Assembly: GCA_963755705.1 (NCBI GenBank)
Contig: CAVWKW010000003.1
Coordinates: forward strand, 248,001-312,000
From: JBARDN01 sp963755705
GTDB lineage: Bacteria > Desulfobacterota > Binatia > Binatales > Binataceae
Length of the DNA stretch: 64,000 nucleotides
Direction of reading: 5' to 3'
Below the pieces are notes generated by a model. That model saw only the letters and a program-made list of their open reading frames with translations, made no database searches and was not told where the DNA came from. The translations under genes were made by a program, and so were the position numbers. Of this stretch, positions 44,577 to 53,639 are shown one piece after another. How positions within the stretch are numbered: position 1 is the first letter of the stretch; each line of letters starts with the position of its first letter.

Positions 44577-45659
44577 ATGCTGTATCTGCTGCTCTATCGC
44601 CTGCACACGCATTTTCAGGGCTTTAACGTCCTTCGCTATGAAACCTTTCGCTCGGTACTGGCCGGGCTGACCGCGCTTGCGATCTCGCTCGCGATGGGTC
44701 CGTGGTTGATCGATCGTTTTCGCGCAGCGCATTTCGGCCAGACGATCCGCGACGTCGTTCCGCAAAGCCATCAGAAGAAGGCCGGCACTCCCACGATGGG
44801 CGGCTTGTTGATCCTGACCGCAACCCTCGCGGCGACGCTGCTGCTGGCCAATATCACCAATGCCTACGTCTGGATCGTGATCTTTGTCACCGCGAGCTTC
44901 GGCGCGATCGGCTTCAGCGACGATTACCTGAAACTCAAGCGCGGCAAGGGCCTGGGCCTCAGCGAATCGGCGAAGCTCGGCGGAACTTTCGGCTGCGCGC
45001 TGCTCGCGTCGGTGGTGCTGTTCGCGGTGCTGAAATTTCCGACCACGCTCACGATCCCGTTCGCTAAGAATCTGCATCCAGATTGGGGTCCGATCTTTTA
45101 TATTCCGTTCGCGATGCTGGTGATCGCGGGATGCTCGCACGCGGTGAATTTTACCGACGGGCTCGACGGCCTTGCGATCGGCCCGGTCATGACCACCGCG
45201 TTCACCTACTGGGTTTTCACCTACGTCGCCGGCAACCTGAAGTTCGCCACCTACCTGCAGATTCCACACGTCGTCGGCGTCGGCGAGGTGGCGATCTTCT
45301 GCGCTTCGCTGATTGCCGCGTCGCTCGGCTTCCTGTGGTTCAACGCCTATCCCGCCTCGATGATCATGGGCGACGTCGGCGCGCTATCGCTTGGCGGAGC
45401 GCTCGGAACCGTCGCGGTGTTGTGCAAGCAGGAGCTGGCGCTGGTGATGGCGGGCGGAGTGTTCGTGATCGAAGCCGCGTCGGTGATTATCCAGCGCTAC
45501 TACTTCAAGTGGACCGGAGGTAAACGCTTCTTCCGGATGGCGCCGATACATCATCATTTCGAGCTCAGCGGATGGCCCGAAACGGTGGTCGTGGTGCGCT
45601 TCTGGATCATTTCGATCGTATGCGCGCTGGTCGCGCTTTCGACGCTGAAACTTCGCTGA
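44577..45659 (+). CDS. mraY: Phospho-N-acetylmuramoyl-pentapeptide transferase
   Basis: MraY transfers phospho-MurNAc-pentapeptide to undecaprenyl phosphate, forming lipid I at the inner membrane. Ten or so hydrophobic segments are spread over 360 residues. The family blocks SHQKKAGTPTMGGLLIL, FSDDYLKL, VNFTDGLDGLAIGP and the late PIHHHFELSGWPE are present. It lies 6 bases after murE. Confidence 0.97.
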   Translation: MLYLLLYRLHTHFQGFNVLRYETFRSVLAGLTALAISLAMGPWLIDRFRAAHFGQTIRDVVPQSHQKKAGTPTMGGLLILTATLAATLLLANITNAYVWIVIFVTASFGAIGFSDDYLKLKRGKGLGLSESAKLGGTFGCALLASVVLFAVLKFPTTLTIPFAKNLHPDWGPIFYIPFAMLVIAGCSHAVNFTDGLDGLAIGPVMTTAFTYWVFTYVAGNLKFATYLQIPHVVGVGEVAIFCASLIAASLGFLWFNAYPASMIMGDVGALSLGGALGTVAVLCKQELALVMAGGVFVIEAASVIIQRYYFKWTGGKRFFRMAPIHHHFELSGWPETVVVVRFWIISIVCALVALSTLKLR

Positions 45660-45690
45660 CTCAACACGCAGCGGCGCTTATACTCGAACG

Positions 45691-47016
45691 ATGATGAAAC
45701 TCGCGGGCAAGACGGTGATGGTCGTGGGCCTGGCGACGACTGGAATCGCGGCGGCAAAATTCCTGGCCGCTCACGGCGCACACCTGGTCCTCACCGATCG
45801 CCGATCCGATATCGATCGCGCCACGCTTCCGCCGGGACAATTGAAACTCGGCACGGAAAATCCGGCGTGGCTTGACGGGGTCGATCTGGTCGTCGCGACT
45901 CCCGGCGCGGCGCTCGACGCTCCGCTGCTCGCGGCGGCGGCCAAGCGCAAAATCGAGATTATTGGCGAGGTCGAACTCGCCTCGCGCTTCCTCTCCGCGC
46001 CGATCGCGGCGATTACCGGCACCAACGGCAAAAGCACTGTGACCGTGCTGCTGGGCGCGATCCTGAAGGCCGCCGGGATGCATCCGTTCGTCGGTGGAAA
46101 CCTGCAGCCTCCGCTGATCACGGCGGTCAACGGGGTTTACGACGCGATCGTCGCCGAGGTCTCGAGCTTTCAGCTCGAATCGACCGTGCACTTCAAGCCT
46201 AAGGTCGGTGTTTATCTGAATCTCACCGATGATCATTTCGATCGTTACCGCGACCTTGCCGAGTACGGCGTCGCGAAGGCGCGGATGTTCCAAAATCAGG
46301 ACGGCAGTGACTGGGCGGTTCTGAATCGCGACGATCCCAACGTCTGGGAGCTCGCGAAATCGGTGCGCTCGCGCGTGTTCTCTTTCGGCTTCGTCGCCTC
46401 CGGACACGTGCCGGGGATATGGCACGAAAATCGTTCGCTGATGTTCGACATGGGCTCGCGTCACGGCCAAATCAGCATCGCGGGCTTCCGGCTCCCGGGC
46501 GAGCACAACGTCTCCAATGCGATGGCGGCGGCGGCCGCCGCGCTTGCAATGTACGTGGACGAACACGTGATCGAGCATGTGCTGAGCCTGTTCGCCGGCT
46601 TGCCGCATCGCCTCGAATTTGTGCGCGAGCGCGACGGCGTGCGCTGGATCGACGACTCGAAAGGCACCAACGTCGGCGCCGTGGTCGAAGCGATCGGCGC
46701 AATCACCGCGCCGATCATTTTGATTGCGGGCGGAGTCGATAAGGGCGGCGACTACAGCCCGCTCATCGCGCCGATGAGGCGCAAGGTCAGCCGCGCGATT
46801 CTAATCGGCGCGGCGCGGGAGCAGATGCGCGCGGCGCTGACCGGTGCGTGCGAGATCGAACTGGTTACAACTCTGGCGGAGGCGGTCGAACGGGCGGCGC
46901 AGGTGGCGCGAAAGGGCGATACGGTTTTGCTGTCGCCGGCGTGCTCGAGTTTCGATCAGTTCAAAGACTATGCAGAGCGCGGAGAACTATTTCAAAAGCT
47001 GGTTCGGACGCTTTGA
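45691..47016 (+). CDS. murD: UDP-N-acetylmuramoyl-alanine D-glutamate ligase
   Basis: MurD adds D-Glu to UDP-MurNAc-L-Ala. The nucleotide loop ITGTNGKSTVTVLLG is near residue 110, the Mur-ligase block VAEVSSFQLE and NLTDDHFDRY follow, and WIDDSKGTNVGAVVEAI is near residue 315. The product is 441 residues. Its last 47 bases overlap the ftsW start in another frame. Confidence 0.96.
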   Translation: MMKLAGKTVMVVGLATTGIAAAKFLAAHGAHLVLTDRRSDIDRATLPPGQLKLGTENPAWLDGVDLVVATPGAALDAPLLAAAAKRKIEIIGEVELASRFLSAPIAAITGTNGKSTVTVLLGAILKAAGMHPFVGGNLQPPLITAVNGVYDAIVAEVSSFQLESTVHFKPKVGVYLNLTDDHFDRYRDLAEYGVAKARMFQNQDGSDWAVLNRDDPNVWELAKSVRSRVFSFGFVASGHVPGIWHENRSLMFDMGSRHGQISIAGFRLPGEHNVSNAMAAAAAALAMYVDEHVIEHVLSLFAGLPHRLEFVRERDGVRWIDDSKGTNVGAVVEAIGAITAPIILIAGGVDKGGDYSPLIAPMRRKVSRAILIGAAREQMRAALTGACEIELVTTLAEAVERAAQVARKGDTVLLSPACSSFDQFKDYAERGELFQKLVRTL

Positions 47017-48118
47017 GGCGGTCGAATACCGGCGTCCCGACCCGTGGCTGTGGCTGCCGGCGGCGGCGCTGATTTTGTTCGGCTTGCTGATGGTGCTGAA
47101 CACGACCTATTTTCTTGGTCTCGAAAAAACCGGCGACGCGTTTCATTTCTTCAAGCTCCATCTGGCGCATATTGTCGCGGGATTCCTGGTGCTTGTGCTG
47201 CTCTCGCAGTTCTCGATCGTCGGACTGCGCCGTCTGGTGGTGCCGCTCGCGATCATTTCAGTCGTGATGCTGCTGGCGGTCTATCTGCCGCATCTCGGAT
47301 TGGTGCGCGGCGGCGCGCGGCGCTGGCTCCGGATTGGTCCGGTCGTCCTCGAGCCGTCGGAGCTGGTGAAATTTGCACTGGTCTTTTTTCTCGCCGATTT
47401 TCTCAGCCGCCGCCAGGATCGTCTGCGCGATTTCATGCAGGGCCCCGCGCCAGCCTTCGCGATCGTCGGTGCGCTCGCGATAATTCTGCTCAAGCAGCCC
47501 GACTTCGGTTCGACCGTGATGATCTCCGTGATCCTTTTCGTGATGCTCTACGCCGCGGGCGCGGAGGCGAAACATCTCGGCGCCGCGGGCGCGATCGCGT
47601 TTGTGGGCTTGATCATTCAGATGTGCGCGAAGTCGTATCGGATGCGCCGTCTGACCGCGTTTCTCGATCCGTGGCAGGTCGCGCGCGGCGCGGGCTTCCA
47701 GTTGATTCAATCGTTCATCGCACTCGGCGCGGGCGGCTTGCGCGGGGTAGGACTCGGCGCGGGCCGGCAGAAAATGTTCTATCTGCCGCAGTCGCACACC
47801 GATTTTATTTTCGCCGTCGTCGGCGAGGAGTTCGGCATCATCGGCGCGTGCATCGTGATCGCGCTGTTCTGCGCGATCCTCTTCCGCGGAATGCGGATTG
47901 CGCATGACGAACCCGATCCGTTTGCCAGCCTGCTCGCGGTGGGACTGACCTCGATGCTTTCGCTGCAGGCGCTGATCAACATGGCGGTGGTGATCGGGTT
48001 GATTCCGACCAAGGGCCTGCCGCTGCCGTTTTTGAGCTACGGCGGCACCGCGATCATGATGGCGATGGCGGCGTTGGGCGCGCTGCTCGCGCTCGGCAGA
48101 CGGCCCGCAGTCCGATGA
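46970..48118 (+). CDS. ftsW: Septal peptidoglycan glycosyltransferase FtsW
   Basis: This SEDS-family polymerase works with FtsI. Its 382 residues contain about ten transmembrane segments. The signature blocks RRWLRIGPVVLEPSELVKFALVFF, the DP-type loop FLDPWQVARGAGFQLIQS, and the C-terminal PTKGLPLPFLSYGGTAIM are present. The frame opens at 46844, but the ATG at 46970 gives a normal N-terminus. Overlap with murD implies coupled translation. Confidence 0.94.
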   Translation: MQSAENYFKSWFGRFEAVEYRRPDPWLWLPAAALILFGLLMVLNTTYFLGLEKTGDAFHFFKLHLAHIVAGFLVLVLLSQFSIVGLRRLVVPLAIISVVMLLAVYLPHLGLVRGGARRWLRIGPVVLEPSELVKFALVFFLADFLSRRQDRLRDFMQGPAPAFAIVGALAIILLKQPDFGSTVMISVILFVMLYAAGAEAKHLGAAGAIAFVGLIIQMCAKSYRMRRLTAFLDPWQVARGAGFQLIQSFIALGAGGLRGVGLGAGRQKMFYLPQSHTDFIFAVVGEEFGIIGACIVIALFCAILFRGMRIAHDEPDPFASLLAVGLTSMLSLQALINMAVVIGLIPTKGLPLPFLSYGGTAIMMAMAALGALLALGRRPAVR

Positions 48119-48143
48119 AAAAAATTGCGGCGAGAAATATCGG

Positions 48144-49223
48144 ATGAGATTGATCATCGCCGGCGGAGGCACCGGGGGCCATCTGTTTCCAGCCGTCGCG
48201 GTCGGCGAGGAGATAATCCGCCAGCGGCCTGACGCGGAAATTCTGTACGTCGGCACGATCAACGGTTTCGAAGCGCGGTGGCTGCCCAACAGCGGCTACC
48301 GCTTCGAGCTCTTGAATGTCCACGGAATTCGCGGCCACGGCGCCGGCGCGCGGCTCCAAGCGCTGCAGGAGTTCGCGCGTGCCATCGGCCAGGCGCGGCT
48401 GGTGGTCAAACGAATTCGTCCGCACCTGGTCGTATGCGTGGGCGGATACGCGTCGGCGCCGGTCGGGGTTGCGGCCGCGCTCGCGCGGGTGCCGATCGTG
48501 ATGCTCGAGCAGAACGTGCTTCCGGGCCTGGCCAATCGGCTCCTGAAGCGCTTCGCGGCCAGAATCTGCGTTAGTTTTCCCGATAGCCGGGCTTACTTTC
48601 CCGAGTCAAAAATCGAGCTGACCGGCAACCCGGTGCGCTATAATGCGCGTACAGATCGGACCCCAATTGAGGGGCGTCCGGCGCAAATCCTTGTTTTAGG
48701 CGCCTCGACCGGCGCGCATCGCCTCAATATTGGTGTCCTAGAGGCTTTCAAAATCTGGGGAAAAGGTGTTATAAATCTGAAGGTCACACATCAGACTGGG
48801 GAGGCGGATGTTGAGGTGGTGCGGCAAGCTTACCGTGAGCTTCCGTTGGACGCGGAAGTAGTTCCGTTTATAGATGACATGCCCGGCGCGCTGGTGGCGG
48901 CAGACCTGGTGGTCGCGCGCAGCGGCGGGGGCACCGTCACCGACATCGCGCTGGCCGCCCGCCCGGCGATTTTTGTGCCTTATCCGTTTCATCGCGATAT
49001 GCAGCAGCTTCATAACGCCCGCGTGATCGAGAAACTCGAAGGCGCAATTATCGTCAAAGACGACGAGCGCCTCGGAGAAAATCTCGCGCGCGAAATTAAA
49101 ACTCTGCTCGCCGATCCCGCGCGTATGGTTGCCATGGGCACTCGCGCTAATGGCGCCGTTTTTCCCGACGCCGCCGCACGCGTCGCGCGGGTTTGCTTCA
49201 ACACCGCACGGATGGAGAACTAG
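48144..49223 (+). CDS. murG: UDP-GlcNAc transferase MurG
   Basis: MurG converts lipid I to lipid II on the cytoplasmic face. The N-terminal IIAGGGTGGHLFPAVAV loop, VGGYASAPVGVAAAL, PIVMLEQNVLPGLANRLL, and the C-terminal donor-binding ARSGGGTVTDIALA are diagnostic. Length 359 residues. It starts 25 bases after ftsW. Confidence 0.96.
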   Translation: MRLIIAGGGTGGHLFPAVAVGEEIIRQRPDAEILYVGTINGFEARWLPNSGYRFELLNVHGIRGHGAGARLQALQEFARAIGQARLVVKRIRPHLVVCVGGYASAPVGVAAALARVPIVMLEQNVLPGLANRLLKRFAARICVSFPDSRAYFPESKIELTGNPVRYNARTDRTPIEGRPAQILVLGASTGAHRLNIGVLEAFKIWGKGVINLKVTHQTGEADVEVVRQAYRELPLDAEVVPFIDDMPGALVAADLVVARSGGGTVTDIALAARPAIFVPYPFHRDMQQLHNARVIEKLEGAIIVKDDERLGENLAREIKTLLADPARMVAMGTRANGAVFPDAAARVARVCFNTARMEN

Positions 49224-49228
49224 ACCAA

Positions 49229-50653
49229 GTGGATACCGCACCGACATCGGGCTCGCTCGCGCCGAAGCGCAGGCTCCATTTTATTGGAATCGGCGGCGCC
49301 GGGATGAGCGGTATCGCGGAGCTCTCGCTGAGCCTCGGCTTTGCGGTCAGTGGATGCGATCTCGCGGCCAGCGCCGCGACCGCGCGGCTCGAGTCGCTCG
49401 GCGCGCAAATCGAGATCGGGCATCATCCGTCGCACTTACGCGCGCCGCTCGATGCGGTCGTGATTTCGTCCGCGATAAAATTCTCCAATCCTGAAGTCGC
49501 GCGCGCCCGCGATCAAAAGATTCCCGTAATCGCGCGCGCCGAGATGCTGGGCGAACTTCTGCGGATGGTCAAGCTGGGCGTAGCCGTCGCGGGCACTCAT
49601 GGCAAAACCACCACCACCGCGCTGGTCGCGCTGATCATGGAAGAGGCCGGTCTTGATCCGACCGTCGCGATCGGCGGGAATCTCCGCAACACCGGCACCA
49701 ACGTGCGCCTCGGCCGCGGCGACTACATGGTTGCCGAGGCTGACGAGAGCGACGCGTCGTTCCTGCTTCTCTTACCGACGATCGCGATCGTCACCAACAT
49801 TGATCCCGAGCATCTGGATCATTACGGTTCGATGGACCGGCTGCGCGAGGCATTCGCGAGCTTTATCAATCGTGTGCCGTTCTACGGCCGCGCGGTCCTG
49901 GGAATCGACAGCATAAATGTCCGCGGGATGCTCGCGCAGGTGCGCAAGCCCGTTATCACTTACGGCGTCGCGGCGGACGCCGATCTGCGCGCCGAGCGGG
50001 TTGTGATCGACGGCCTCTCGACTCGTTTCGAAGTCGTCTTCAAAGGCGCGAAGCTCGGTACGGTTACGCTTCCGACCCCGGGGGTTCACGTCGCGATGAA
50101 TTCGCTCGCAGCGATCGCGGTCGCGCTCGAGCTCGGAATCGATTTTGACGTTGCGGCGCGTGCACTCGCGAAGTTCGGCGGAATCGGCCGCCGCTTCGAG
50201 ATCAAGGGCGAAAGCAACGGCCGGATCGTACTTGACGACTACGCGCATCATCCGGCCGAGGTTCGCGCTACCCTTGCCGCCGCGCGAGCAGCATTCAAGC
50301 GCCGTGTCGTAGCCGTGTTTCAGCCGCATCGCTACACCAGGATGCGCGATCTGTTCGACGAATTCCTGACCGCTTTTGACGACGCCGGCGCGCTTTTCAT
50401 TCTCGACATCTATCCCGCCGGCGAGGATCCGATTCCCGGGGTCTCCTCGCGGCGTTTATACGAAGCGATCCGCGCGCGTGGCCATCTTGAGGTTCACTAT
50501 CTCGGCCGCGAACTCGAACCCGCGCGTGAGGTCGCAGACGCATCTCGCTCTGGCGATCTGATCGTGACCCTCGGCGCGGGCGATATTTATAAACTCGGCG
50601 ACCGGATTCTCGGTGCGCTCGCAGACGAGGCCAAGCCGCATGAGCATGCTTGA
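49229..50653 (+). CDS. murC: UDP-N-acetylmuramate-L-alanine ligase
   Basis: MurC adds the first amino acid of the stem peptide. The N-terminal LHFIGIGGAGMSGIAEL, the ATP loop GTHGKTTTTALVALI near residue 125, the EADESDASFL block and DDYAHHPAEVRATL are present. The GTG at 49229 directly follows the murG stop and gives 474 residues; the frame extends upstream inside murG. Its end overlaps murB. Confidence 0.95.
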   Translation: MDTAPTSGSLAPKRRLHFIGIGGAGMSGIAELSLSLGFAVSGCDLAASAATARLESLGAQIEIGHHPSHLRAPLDAVVISSAIKFSNPEVARARDQKIPVIARAEMLGELLRMVKLGVAVAGTHGKTTTTALVALIMEEAGLDPTVAIGGNLRNTGTNVRLGRGDYMVAEADESDASFLLLLPTIAIVTNIDPEHLDHYGSMDRLREAFASFINRVPFYGRAVLGIDSINVRGMLAQVRKPVITYGVAADADLRAERVVIDGLSTRFEVVFKGAKLGTVTLPTPGVHVAMNSLAAIAVALELGIDFDVAARALAKFGGIGRRFEIKGESNGRIVLDDYAHHPAEVRATLAAARAAFKRRVVAVFQPHRYTRMRDLFDEFLTAFDDAGALFILDIYPAGEDPIPGVSSRRLYEAIRARGHLEVHYLGRELEPAREVADASRSGDLIVTLGAGDIYKLGDRILGALADEAKPHEHA

Positions 50654-51542
50654 GCACGATCTGCAGAACCGTTTCGGCGGACGGCTCGAGACCGCGCGCC
50701 CGCTCGCCGACCTGACCTCATTCAGAATCGGCGGGCCTGCCGATCTTTACCTCGCGGTCGAAAACGAAACCGAACTCGGCCACGCGATGGCGGCCACCTA
50801 TCGCAGCGGCACGCCCGCCTTTTGTCTCGGTGCGGGAACCAATCTTTTGGTCAGCGACCGCGGCGTGCGCGGCTTGGTCGTCAGCCTGGGCGAAGGCTTT
50901 CGCAGAGTCGAGTTCGTTCGCACTCACGTAGTCTCGGGTGCGGCGGTGGATTTCGGGGCGCTGGTCGAAGCCGTGGTCGAGAAGAGTCTGGGTGGACTTG
51001 AATTTGGCGAAGGGATTCCCGGCACCGTCGGTGGCGGACTGGTGATGAACGCCGGCGCGTTCGGCGGCGAGATCGCGAAGGTCGTGACTATCGTTCACGG
51101 CGTAACGCGCGAAGGTGTCTCGCGCGACCTGACCAGGGACGAAATCAATTTCGCGTATCGGCGCACAAATCTTCCGGCCGGATTCGTGATTACGCGGGTG
51201 GAGTTCGAGCTGCTCCCCGGCGATCGCGATTCTCTGCGCGCGCGAGTATCCGATTTGCACGCCAAGCGAGCGGCGCGACAGCCGCGTGGAGTTCCCAACG
51301 CCGGGTCGATCTTCAAAAATCCGCCCGGTACGTTTGCGGGACGGCTGCTTGAAGGCGCAGGCTTGAAGGGACTGCGCGTCGGTGGCGCGGCGTTTTCGGA
51401 TCAGCACGCCAATTTTATCGTCAATCTTGGCGGCGCACGAGCTGAGGAAGTTCGCGCCCTGATGGAGCTGGCTCGAAATCGGGTGAAAGAGCAAAGCGGC
51501 GTCTGGCTCGAGCCGGAGGTCAAGCTGGTCGGCGACTGGTAG
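50640..51542 (+). CDS. murB: UDP-N-acetylenolpyruvoylglucosamine reductase
   Basis: This FAD- and NADPH-dependent enzyme makes UDP-MurNAc. The 300 residues carry the FAD-domain blocks TSFRIGGPADLYL, FCLGAGTNLLVSD and FGEGIPGTVGGGLVMNAGAFG, then NAGSIFKNPPGTFAGRLLE with the catalytic serine, and FIVNLGGA. ATG 50640 (or 50646) lies inside the murC end. Confidence 0.96.
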   Translation: MSMLEHDLQNRFGGRLETARPLADLTSFRIGGPADLYLAVENETELGHAMAATYRSGTPAFCLGAGTNLLVSDRGVRGLVVSLGEGFRRVEFVRTHVVSGAAVDFGALVEAVVEKSLGGLEFGEGIPGTVGGGLVMNAGAFGGEIAKVVTIVHGVTREGVSRDLTRDEINFAYRRTNLPAGFVITRVEFELLPGDRDSLRARVSDLHAKRAARQPRGVPNAGSIFKNPPGTFAGRLLEGAGLKGLRVGGAAFSDQHANFIVNLGGARAEEVRALMELARNRVKEQSGVWLEPEVKLVGDW

Positions 51543-51564
51543 GTCGCGCGCGGCAAGTGGTGGT

Positions 51565-52338
51565 GTGGTGGCGGAGCGGAGAAAAGTAAAAGAGGCCGCA
51601 GGATGGAACCCACGGATGGTGGGTATCGTCCTGTGCGCGTTTTTTGTTTTCGGCGTGATGACCGGATTCAGTGCCCCGGGCCGTGCGCTCACCCTGCGCT
51701 GCTCGAACTTCTTCTCCGCATATTCCGCGCGAATCGATCGCGTTGCCGCTCCCGCAAATCCGCTCGTGCAGTGGCTGCGCGATGCGGCCCGCTCGATCGA
51801 AATCCAGGCCGGCATTACCAGCGCGCCGATCGCCAAGCTCGCCGGACTGAGGCAGGGCGGCGCGATCGCGATGGTCGAGCGGCATGACGGTTTCTATGCG
51901 TTGTTCTCCAACGGCGAGCTCGAAGGTCCGGTCTCGCCCAACGCCGAAGGCGACTTGCCGATTCTGAGCGGCGACCGGGTCGACAACTCGCGCGGAGTCG
52001 ATCTGGTCGGTTACGCCGCGACAATGGTCCGCGCGGAGGCGGAACTGTCGCGTCTGGTTTCCGAGATGAGCGTGGATAACGATGCGGTCGCGGCCCTGTA
52101 TCTCGACGGAGCGCGCACCGAGGTTTTGATCGATCTCGACAACGCGCCCGCCGAGATCAAACGCGCGAACGAAGTGCTGGCACAATGGCGCGGACGCGAG
52201 CGGATGATCGCCGCGCTGGATATGACGATGCCCGATGAAGCCGTCGTGCGTCTCGCAGCCGCTGATGCGCCGCCCGAGCGCCGCCATGGCGCCGTGCGGA
52301 AGGTCTCACTTCATTCGCGCGGTTCGGCTCGGCGTTGA
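51565..52338 (+). CDS. ftsQ: Divergent FtsQ-like division protein
   Basis: The 257-residue protein lies exactly where ftsQ is expected, between murB and ftsA. It has one N-terminal transmembrane helix (about residues 19-38) and a periplasmic domain. FtsQ-like features in the C-terminal half are GDLPILSGDRVD near residue 133 and a closing strand segment LDMTMPDEAVVRL. The usual POTRA pattern before it is weak, and the family assignment rests largely on position. The start is GTG. Confidence 0.65.
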   Translation: MVAERRKVKEAAGWNPRMVGIVLCAFFVFGVMTGFSAPGRALTLRCSNFFSAYSARIDRVAAPANPLVQWLRDAARSIEIQAGITSAPIAKLAGLRQGGAIAMVERHDGFYALFSNGELEGPVSPNAEGDLPILSGDRVDNSRGVDLVGYAATMVRAEAELSRLVSEMSVDNDAVAALYLDGARTEVLIDLDNAPAEIKRANEVLAQWRGRERMIAALDMTMPDEAVVRLAAADAPPERRHGAVRKVSLHSRGSARR

Positions 52339-52353
52339 GGAGTCCGTGAAGCG

Positions 52354-53571
52354 ATGAGAAACCTGCTCACAGGATTGGATATCGGCACGAGCAAGGTCTG
52401 CGCTCTCGTCGCGGAGGCGAGTCCCGAGGGCGATATCGCCGTGCTCGGTCACGGAGTCGCGCCCTGCACGGGCCTGCGCAAGGGCGTGGTGGTCAATATC
52501 GAAGCCACCGTCGAGGCGATTCGCGCCGCGCTCGACGAGGCGGAAAAAACCTCGGGCCTGCGCATTGGCTCGGTGGTCGCCGGCGTAGCCGGCCCGCATA
52601 TCCGCGGACTCAACAGTCACGGAATCGTCGCGGTGCGCGGCGGAGAAGTCGGAACGCGCGATGTCGAGCGGGTGATCGACGCGGCGCGCGCAGTCGCGAT
52701 TCCGCTCGATCGCCAGGTCCTGCACATCCTGCCGCAGCAGTTCGCGGTCGATGATCAAGACGGCGTGCGCGAGCCGATCGGAATGGCGGGCGTGCGGCTC
52801 GAGGCGCGCATCCATATCGTCACCGCCGCGCAGAGCTACGGCCAGAATCTGACCAAGTGCTGCGAGCGCGCGGGAATCACGCCCTCCGAAATGGTCTTCG
52901 AGCCGCTTGCGTCGGCCGAAGCCGCGCTGTTTCCCGAGGAGCGCGAACTCGGCGTTGCGCTGATCGATATCGGCGGCGGCACCACCGATATCATCGTGTT
53001 CCACGCCGGCGCCGTGATGCATACCGCCGTGCTGCCGCTCGGCGGGAATCATCTGACCAGCGATATTGCGGCCGGAATCCGCACGCCGATCGCGGAAGCG
53101 GAGAAGCTCAAAATCGCGTTCGGCGCGGCTACCCAGCAAGTCGTGCGGCGCGACGAGATGGTGCAGGTGCCGGGAGTCGGCGGACGCGAGCCCAAAGCGA
53201 TCGCGCGCCGGATGCTCACCGATATCCTCGAGCCGCGGATGGAAGAGATCCTCGCGATGGCGCAGCGCGAAATCATGCGCTCGGGCGTGGCCGACAGCCT
53301 TGCCTCGGGAATCGTGCTGGTGGGCGGAACTTCGCTGCTCGAAGGCACGCAGGAATTGGCGGAGCGGATTTTTGGAGTTCCGGTCCGCCGCGGGCTTCCG
53401 ATCAATTTGAAGGGGATGCCCGAGGAATTGATGAAACCGATGTACACCACCGCGGCGGGCCTGATCCTGTGTCAGGGAACCGCGCGCGGGGTTAGCGGCG
53501 TGGCCGGACGCTACGGGCGATGGGGCAAATTGCGCACCCGCCTGAGCGACTGGGTGAGAGATTTCTTTTGA
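52354..53571 (+). CDS. ftsA: Cell division protein FtsA
   Basis: FtsA is the actin-like protein that ties FtsZ filaments to the membrane. The 405 residues hold the phosphate-1 loop TGLDIGTSKVCALVAEA, the phosphate-2 block ALIDIGGGTTDIIVFH near residue 205, and the adenosine block GIVLVGGTSLLEG. A C-terminal amphipathic segment (LSDWVRDFF) fits the membrane-targeting helix. GAGGAG lies 17 bases before the ATG. Confidence 0.96.
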   Translation: MRNLLTGLDIGTSKVCALVAEASPEGDIAVLGHGVAPCTGLRKGVVVNIEATVEAIRAALDEAEKTSGLRIGSVVAGVAGPHIRGLNSHGIVAVRGGEVGTRDVERVIDAARAVAIPLDRQVLHILPQQFAVDDQDGVREPIGMAGVRLEARIHIVTAAQSYGQNLTKCCERAGITPSEMVFEPLASAEAALFPEERELGVALIDIGGGTTDIIVFHAGAVMHTAVLPLGGNHLTSDIAAGIRTPIAEAEKLKIAFGAATQQVVRRDEMVQVPGVGGREPKAIARRMLTDILEPRMEEILAMAQREIMRSGVADSLASGIVLVGGTSLLEGTQELAERIFGVPVRRGLPINLKGMPEELMKPMYTTAAGLILCQGTARGVSGVAGRYGRWGKLRTRLSDWVRDFF

Positions 53572-53639
53572 TACGCCGGCGAAAGAAAAACTTAAGTGGA
53601 CAGCAAACTTTGCCTGTAGGTGGTGGAGGAGGTTCGCAC

